This document shows, piece by piece, positions 59,709 through 64,000 of a DNA stretch of 64,000 bases; within the stretch, counting starts at the first letter, position 1, and each line of letters starts with the position of its first letter. The stretch is from 2-02-FULL-66-14 sp964638135. GTDB lineage: Bacteria > Pseudomonadota > Gammaproteobacteria > Burkholderiales > SG8-39. The stretch spans positions 1 through 64,000 of the forward strand of contig CAZXAR010000001.1 in the NCBI GenBank assembly GCA_964638135.1. Direction: 5' to 3'. The translations under genes were made by a program, and so were the position numbers. The notes below the pieces were generated by a model. That model saw nothing but the letters and a program-made list of their open reading frames with translations, had not been told where the DNA came from and did no database searches.

Positions 59709-61082
59709 GTGACCGCGCCATCCAACCCGACCGCCACCACCGGAGTATGGGAACGCTTTGCCGCGGCGGTGATTCGCGCATTCCACGCGTATGCGCGCTG
59801 GCTTGCGGGAATCAGCTGGAAACGGTTTTTCCTCCTGTCGATCCTGCTGCTCGTCGCAGCCGCCTTGCTTCGGGAGATACCGCCGTTTACGTGGAGAATC
59901 ACACGCAGTCTGCCCAGCGCCGAAGAGCCGCCGAGACGCGCCGCCAAAGCGCCGAAGAAACCGGCCCGGAGCGGGGAAACGAAACGCGAAGCAAGGGGAG
60001 AGGTGGAAATCAAGATCGGGCCGGACGGAGTGCGCATTCTGCGCAGCCCGGCGCCGCAGAAGCCGGCAGCAGAGCCATCGCCCGAGGGCGAAGCGGCAGG
60101 CGAAGCCGGTAGCGAAGAGCACCGGACACCGCAGACGCCCGACGCGCCGAATGCGCGTTCCCAGGGCGACACCTCCTCCTCGGGGGTGCAGATCATCCTG
60201 CCGCCCGGCGCTGACCGGGAAAAACTGCTCGACACGATCGGCAAGGTCCTCGACCGCATCGAGGGAGTCGTTGCGGACGAGGTCGACCGTGAAATGCGCG
60301 GCGCGACCCGGCGCACCACGACCGTGCGGGTGGGCGAGTTCCTTCCGCAGCTGGCGATGCTGTTCATCGTCGCCTCGGCGATTCTGAAAATGGTCTACGC
60401 CGGTCGCGTCCAGGCGGAAAGGAAGGCGGCGGCGGCCGAAGAAGCGGCCGAGGCCGAGAGCCTCAGGCGCCAAGTGGTCGAGGCCCGAATGGCGGCGATG
60501 CAGGCCCAGGTCGAGCCGCACTTTCTCTTCAATACCCTGGCCAGCATCGACCACCTGATCGAAGTGGACCCGTCGCGCGCCAGCCAGATGCAGAAGAATC
60601 TGATCGCGCTGTTGCGCGCCTCGATGCCATCGATGCGCGAGGGCTCCACCAGCCTGGGCCGCGAACTGCAGGTCGTGCGCCCATATCTTGAAATCCTCAA
60701 AGTGCGCATGCAAGAGCGCCTGCGAACGGAGCTCGATGTCGGCGAAGGCCTGTACAGCGCCGAGTTTCCTCCGATGATGCTGCAATCGCTGGTCGAAAAC
60801 GCGATCAAGCATGGCCTGGAACCCAAACCGGACGGCGGCTCGCTTTCGCTGGCCGCCCACGTTGCGCATGGAAAGTTGACCGTCACGGTCGCCGACACCG
60901 GCGTCGGATTCGGCCGCGCGGCGACGGCGGGAACCGGCGTCGGCCTGAGCAGCATTCGCGAACGCCTCAAGCTGCTCTACGGCTCCGAAGCGGAGCTGAA
61001 GATCGCCGACAACGCGCCCACTGGCACCCGCGTCACGGTCGTCGTACCCTACCGGATTGCCGATGGGAACCGCCAGGCCTGA
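59709..61082 (+). CDS. LytS-type sensor histidine kinase
   Basis: A 457-residue membrane kinase. One helix (FFLLSILLLVAAALL near residues 40-54) is followed by about 150 residues rich in Pro, Ala, Glu and Lys, probably periplasmic, then a second helix (FLPQLAMLFIVASAILKMVY near 207-226) and a short coiled coil. The His_kinase domain has the phospho-acceptor in QVEPHFLFNTLASIDHL near 270. The ATP domain shows LQSLVENAIKHGLEP, VADTGVGFG and GTGVGLSSIRERL. It phosphorylates the LytTR regulator 14 bases downstream (inference). GTG start. Confidence 0.93.
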   Translation: MTAPSNPTATTGVWERFAAAVIRAFHAYARWLAGISWKRFFLLSILLLVAAALLREIPPFTWRITRSLPSAEEPPRRAAKAPKKPARSGETKREARGEVEIKIGPDGVRILRSPAPQKPAAEPSPEGEAAGEAGSEEHRTPQTPDAPNARSQGDTSSSGVQIILPPGADREKLLDTIGKVLDRIEGVVADEVDREMRGATRRTTTVRVGEFLPQLAMLFIVASAILKMVYAGRVQAERKAAAAEEAAEAESLRRQVVEARMAAMQAQVEPHFLFNTLASIDHLIEVDPSRASQMQKNLIALLRASMPSMREGSTSLGRELQVVRPYLEILKVRMQERLRTELDVGEGLYSAEFPPMMLQSLVENAIKHGLEPKPDGGSLSLAAHVAHGKLTVTVADTGVGFGRAATAGTGVGLSSIRERLKLLYGSEAELKIADNAPTGTRVTVVVPYRIADGNRQA

Positions 61083-61096
61083 CTGACCACCCGCGC

Positions 61097-61915
61097 ATGA
61101 ACCCCCGGGCCGTGATCGCGGATGACGAGCCGTTGATGCGCGAGCAGTTGCGCGCCCGCCTCGGAGAGGTGTGGCCCGAACTGGAAATCGCGGCGGAAGC
61201 GCGCAACGGAGCCGAAGCGCTGGAGCAGATCACGGCGCAGAATCCGGACCTCGTGTTTCTCGACATTCGCATGCCCGTCAAGTCGGGCATCGAGGTGGCG
61301 CGCGAGATCGCGGCGGCGGATCGCTCCAACGGCGCGCTGCCGCCGGAGATCGTGTTCGTGACGGCCTACGACCAGTACGCGATCGAAGCCTTCGAGCAGG
61401 GCGTCATCGACTACGTGCTCAAGCCTGCCGAGCGCGACAGGCTGCAGGTCACGGTGGCGCGGGTTCGCGAGCGGCTCGCGAACCGCGCCGCGAGCGCGCG
61501 CGGCGACGCGGATTCCGTGGACCGGACGCGGGCCGCCCTGCAACAGGTGCTGGCGCGCCTCGCCGAGCAGCTGGGATCGCGCGAGCCGCAGCACCTGAGG
61601 TGGATCCAGGCGAGCGTGGGATCGCAGATCCAGATGATTCCGGTCGAGGAGGTGCTGTTTTTCGTCTCCGACGAGAAATACACGCGCGTGCAGACCGAAC
61701 GGGCCGAGGCGCTCATCCGCAAACCGATCAAGGAACTGGCGGCGGAGCTGGACCCGGCGCATTTCTGGCAGATCCACCGCTCCACGCTGGTGAACGCGCG
61801 CGCCATCGCCGGCGTGGGCCGCGACGAGCGCGGACGTCAACTGGTCAGCGTCAAGGGGTCCACCGAGAAGCTCGAGGTCAGCCGAACCTACGCGCACCTG
61901 TTCAAGGGCATGTAG
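61097..61915 (+). CDS. LytTR-family response regulator
   Basis: A 272-residue regulator. The receiver domain has the acidic pair in AVIADDEPLMREQL, phospho-acceptor Asp in VFLDIRMPVKSGI near residue 56, Thr/Ser in FVTAYD and Lys in DYVLKPAERDRL. The C-terminal LytTR DNA-binding domain runs about 170-272 (EEVLFFVSDEKYTRVQTE, FWQIHRSTLVNARAI). Such regulators bind direct repeats in promoters. Convergent with dnaJ. Confidence 0.95.
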   Translation: MNPRAVIADDEPLMREQLRARLGEVWPELEIAAEARNGAEALEQITAQNPDLVFLDIRMPVKSGIEVAREIAAADRSNGALPPEIVFVTAYDQYAIEAFEQGVIDYVLKPAERDRLQVTVARVRERLANRAASARGDADSVDRTRAALQQVLARLAEQLGSREPQHLRWIQASVGSQIQMIPVEEVLFFVSDEKYTRVQTERAEALIRKPIKELAAELDPAHFWQIHRSTLVNARAIAGVGRDERGRQLVSVKGSTEKLEVSRTYAHLFKGM

Positions 61916-61921
61916 GCGCAA

Positions 61922-63043
61922 TCAGCCCTCGAAGAATTCACGAACCTTCTCCAGCCACGACTTGCTGCGCGGATTGTGGCGCGCCGCATCGTGCTGGCTG
62001 ATGATCTCGAACTCGCGCAGCAGCTCGCGTTGCCTTTCGGTGAGGTTGACCGGCGTTTCCACGACCACGTGGCAGTAGAGATCGCCCGGCGCCTGGCTGC
62101 GCACGCCCTTGATTCCCTTGCCGCGCAGCCGGAAGGTCTTGCCGCTCTGCGATTCCGCGGGAACCTTGATGCGCGCCGTGCCGTCGAGCGTCGGGATCTC
62201 GATATCGCCGCCGAGTGCCGCAGTGGCGAACGAGATCGGCATTTCGCAGTGCAGGTCGTCATGGTCGCGCTGGAACACCGGATGCGGCTTGATATGCACC
62301 TGCACGTAGAGGTCGCCCGGCGGGCCGCCGTTGACTCCGGGCTCGCCTTCACCCGAGAGCCGCACCCGGTCGCCTTCGTCGACGCCGGCCGGAATGCGCA
62401 CCTGGAGCGTTTTCTGGTGCTTGACCCGCCCCGCGCCGCCGCAGGCATTGCAGGGGTGCACGATCATCCTGCCGCTTCCATGGCAGCGCGGGCAGGTCTG
62501 CGCGATCGAGAACGGCCCCTGCGATATGCGAACCTGCCCCGCGCCGCGGCAGGTCGCGCAGGTCTGCGGCTGCGTGCCGGGCTTGGCGCCGCTGCCATGA
62601 CAGGTGGCGCACTCCGCGACGGTGGGGATACGGATCTTGGTTTCGAACCCCCGGGCCGCCTGCTCGAGCGCGATCTCGAGGTTGTAGCGCAGATCGGCGC
62701 CGCGGAACACCGAGGAACGGCCGGCGCGACCGCCGCCGAAAATCTCGCCGAAGATGTCGCTGAACACGTCGCCGAACCCGGAAAATCCGGCCCCCGCGCC
62801 GGCGCCTGCGGCGGTGGAATCGACCCCGGCATGGCCGAACTGATCGTATGCGGCGCGCTTCTGCGCGTCGGACAGGATCTCGTACGCCTGCTTCGCTTCC
62901 TTGAAGTGCTCTTCGGCCTTCGGATGGTCCGGATTGCGGTCCGGGTGCCACTTCATCGCCAGCTTGCGGTACGCCTTCTTGATCTCGTCTTCGGAGGCAT
63001 CCCGGTTGAGCCCGAGGATTTCGTAGTAGTCGCGTTTGGCCAT
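61922..63043 (-). CDS. dnaJ: Chaperone protein DnaJ
   Basis: A 373-residue class I J-protein. The J domain includes HPD at residues 33-35 (KWHPDRNPDHPKAEEHFK), then a Gly/Phe-rich region, four CxxCxGxG zinc motifs (CATCHGSG, CATCRGAG, CPRCHGSG, CNACGGAG near 140-205) and the C-terminal substrate-binding domain. It stimulates DnaK ATPase. It lies downstream of dnaK on the same strand, with an 86-base gap that contains a long hairpin. Confidence 0.98.
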   Translation of the reverse strand: MAKRDYYEILGLNRDASEDEIKKAYRKLAMKWHPDRNPDHPKAEEHFKEAKQAYEILSDAQKRAAYDQFGHAGVDSTAAGAGAGAGFSGFGDVFSDIFGEIFGGGRAGRSSVFRGADLRYNLEIALEQAARGFETKIRIPTVAECATCHGSGAKPGTQPQTCATCRGAGQVRISQGPFSIAQTCPRCHGSGRMIVHPCNACGGAGRVKHQKTLQVRIPAGVDEGDRVRLSGEGEPGVNGGPPGDLYVQVHIKPHPVFQRDHDDLHCEMPISFATAALGGDIEIPTLDGTARIKVPAESQSGKTFRLRGKGIKGVRSQAPGDLYCHVVVETPVNLTERQRELLREFEIISQHDAARHNPRSKSWLEKVREFFEG

Positions 63044-63072
63044 ATGCCCCGTGCTCGAGCGTTAGGTGAAAC

Positions 63073-63113
63073 GGCCGGGAGGAACGGCGCCTCGCGTGCG
63101 TTCCATCCCGGCC
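63073..63113. repeat. Long inverted repeat between dnaK and dnaJ
   Basis: Arms GGCCGGGAGGAACG and CGTTCC-A-TCCCGGCC give a 14-bp stem with one bulge and a 12-base loop. No T-run follows in the minus direction, so a processing or mRNA-stability element is more likely than a terminator. Confidence 0.6.
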
Positions 63114-63129
63114 AGAGGGAACCGGCGCG

Positions 63130-64000
63130 TCAGCGTCCGGTTCCGTCCTTCTTGTCCTTCACCTCGGTGAACTCGGCGTCTACGACGTCGCCGCTTTCCT
63201 TCTTCGCCTCGCTTTCGGCCTGCGGCCGCTCGCCGCCTTCGGGCGCCTGCTTGGCCTGGGCGTCGGCGTACATCTTCTCGCCGAGCTTCTGCGCCGCCTG
63301 CGCGAGGGCCTGCGCGCGCGCCTCGATCTTCGCCTTGTCTTCCGACTTGAGCACGCGCTCGGCGTCCTTCAGCGCGGCCTCGATCTTTTCCCTTTCCCCG
63401 GCCTCCAGCTTGTCGCCGTAGTCCTTGAGCGACTTCCTGACCGAGTGCACGAGCGCCTCGCACTGGTTGCGCGCATTGACCAGTTCCAGCGCCCTGCGGT
63501 CCTCCTCGGCGTGCGTTTCGGCGTCCTTCACCATGCGCCGGATTTCCTCCTCGGTGAGACCGGAGCCGGCCTGGATCTTGATCTTGGCTTCCTTCGCGGT
63601 GGCCTTGTCCTTGGCGGTGACGTGCAGGATGCCGTTGGCGTCGATGTCGAAAGTGACTTCGATCTGGGGCATGCCGCGCGGCGCGGGCGGGATGTCCGCC
63701 AGGTTGAACTGGCCGAGCGACTTGTTGCCCGCCGCCATCTCGCGTTCGCCCTGCAGCACGTGGATCGTCACCGCGGTCTGGTTGTCGTCCGCAGTCGAGA
63801 AGATCTGATTCGCCTTGGTGGGAATGGTGGTGTTCTTCTGGATCAGCTTGGTCATCACTCCGCCCAGCGTCTCGATCCCGAGCGAGAGCGGCGTGACGTC
63901 GAGCAGCAGCACGTCCTTGACGTCGCCCTTGAGGACGCCCGCCTGGATCGCGGCGCCGATCGCCACGGCCTCGTCCGGGTTGACGTCCTTGCGCGGCTCG
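63130..64000 (-). CDS. dnaK: Chaperone protein DnaK, C-terminal part (5' end beyond window)
   Basis: About 289 residues of Hsp70 are visible, entering from the right edge in frame at EPRKDVNPDEAVAIGAAIQA, the end of the ATPase domain. The substrate-binding domain follows (VLLLDVTPLSLGIETLGGVM, VTIHVLQGEREMA), then the helical lid (KIQAGSGLTEEEIRRMVKDA) and the tail DVVDAEFTEVKDKK. The tail is Glu/Ala-rich as usual. The start codon lies outside the window; the in-frame GTG at 63966 is not the real start. dnaK-dnaJ forms the heat-shock operon. Confidence 0.97.
   Translation of the reverse strand, partial: EPRKDVNPDEAVAIGAAIQAGVLKGDVKDVLLLDVTPLSLGIETLGGVMTKLIQKNTTIPTKANQIFSTADDNQTAVTIHVLQGEREMAAGNKSLGQFNLADIPPAPRGMPQIEVTFDIDANGILHVTAKDKATAKEAKIKIQAGSGLTEEEIRRMVKDAETHAEEDRRALELVNARNQCEALVHSVRKSLKDYGDKLEAGEREKIEAALKDAERVLKSEDKAKIEARAQALAQAAQKLGEKMYADAQAKQAPEGGERPQAESEAKKESGDVVDAEFTEVKDKKDGTGR

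Noticed and set aside
59144..60367. 407-codon minus-strand open frame opposite the kinase
   Set aside because: Only its last 33 codons, outside the kinase gene, show kinase similarity; the rest is antisense and low complexity.

Overview
The window looks like a chromosomal contig of a high-GC betaproteobacterium, most likely an uncultured or environmental member of the Burkholderiales or a neighbouring order. Three things support this. The block asd-fimV-truA-trpF-trpB-trpA-accD-folC-dedD-cvpA-purF-metZ is typical of Betaproteobacteria. So are the runs ndk-rlmN-pilW-rodZ-ispG-hisS-yfgM-bamB-der and alkA-accA-tilS. A Bug-family (TctC) tricarboxylate-binding protein is also present. A 100-base run of N at 13233-13332 shows that this is a scaffold. 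No mobile element, prophage or CRISPR array was seen.

Layout. 1-13140 is mixed accessory and metabolic content: an MscS channel (cut by the window edge), an arabinonate-dehydratase-like enzyme, a diguanylate cyclase, a PIN-toxin remnant, a DMT exporter, a flavin reductase, a split chromate transporter, ThrH, an ABM monooxygenase, tRNA-Arg(ACG), two small proteins, a thioesterase, a metallo-beta-lactamase-fold protein and a secreted subtilase. 13162-18292 holds a gene fragment cut by the gap, a TctC binding protein, a short-form dihydroxy-acid dehydratase, an acyl-CoA synthetase and an HU-like protein. 18486-22929 runs HNH protein, DUF6352-like protein, AlkA, AccA, TilS. A crotonase follows on the minus strand. 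23775-32667 is a tight housekeeping operon from ndk to der. 32550-39736 is an accessory island: a membrane-anchored phytoene-desaturase-like oxidoreductase facing a TetR regulator with two palindromic operators, a giant transporter-spermidine synthase fusion, and an MFS permease. 39812-44082 is leuCDB-asd. 44230-56300 is fimV to metZ. 56337-59138 is lpxH and a periplasmic cyclophilin, divergent from cysS. 59144-61915 is a LytS/LytTR two-component system with a small exported protein and an opposite-strand kinase fragment. dnaJ and the 3' part of dnaK close the window.

How the genes work together. The core blocks cover leucine, tryptophan, lysine/threonine (asd), methionine (metZ), purine, folate and malonyl-CoA synthesis (accA and accD), isoprenoid synthesis (ispG), cell shape and pilus functions (rodZ, pilW, fimV), and outer-membrane assembly (bamB, lpxH). 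Many genes overlap by 1-4 bases (ATGA, GTGA, TGATG), which points to translational coupling.

The most notable regulatory signal is between purF and metZ. A strong extended -10 box is followed at once by a sequence matching the SAM-II riboswitch, and then by an intrinsic terminator, so metZ is probably controlled by S-adenosylmethionine. Other items worth a look are the tetR/oxidoreductase operator pair, the LytS-type kinase locus, genes whose -10 box lies only 6-9 bases from the start codon, a CTG-start candidate, and two unusually long convergent overlaps. All calls were made by reading the sequence, with no database search.
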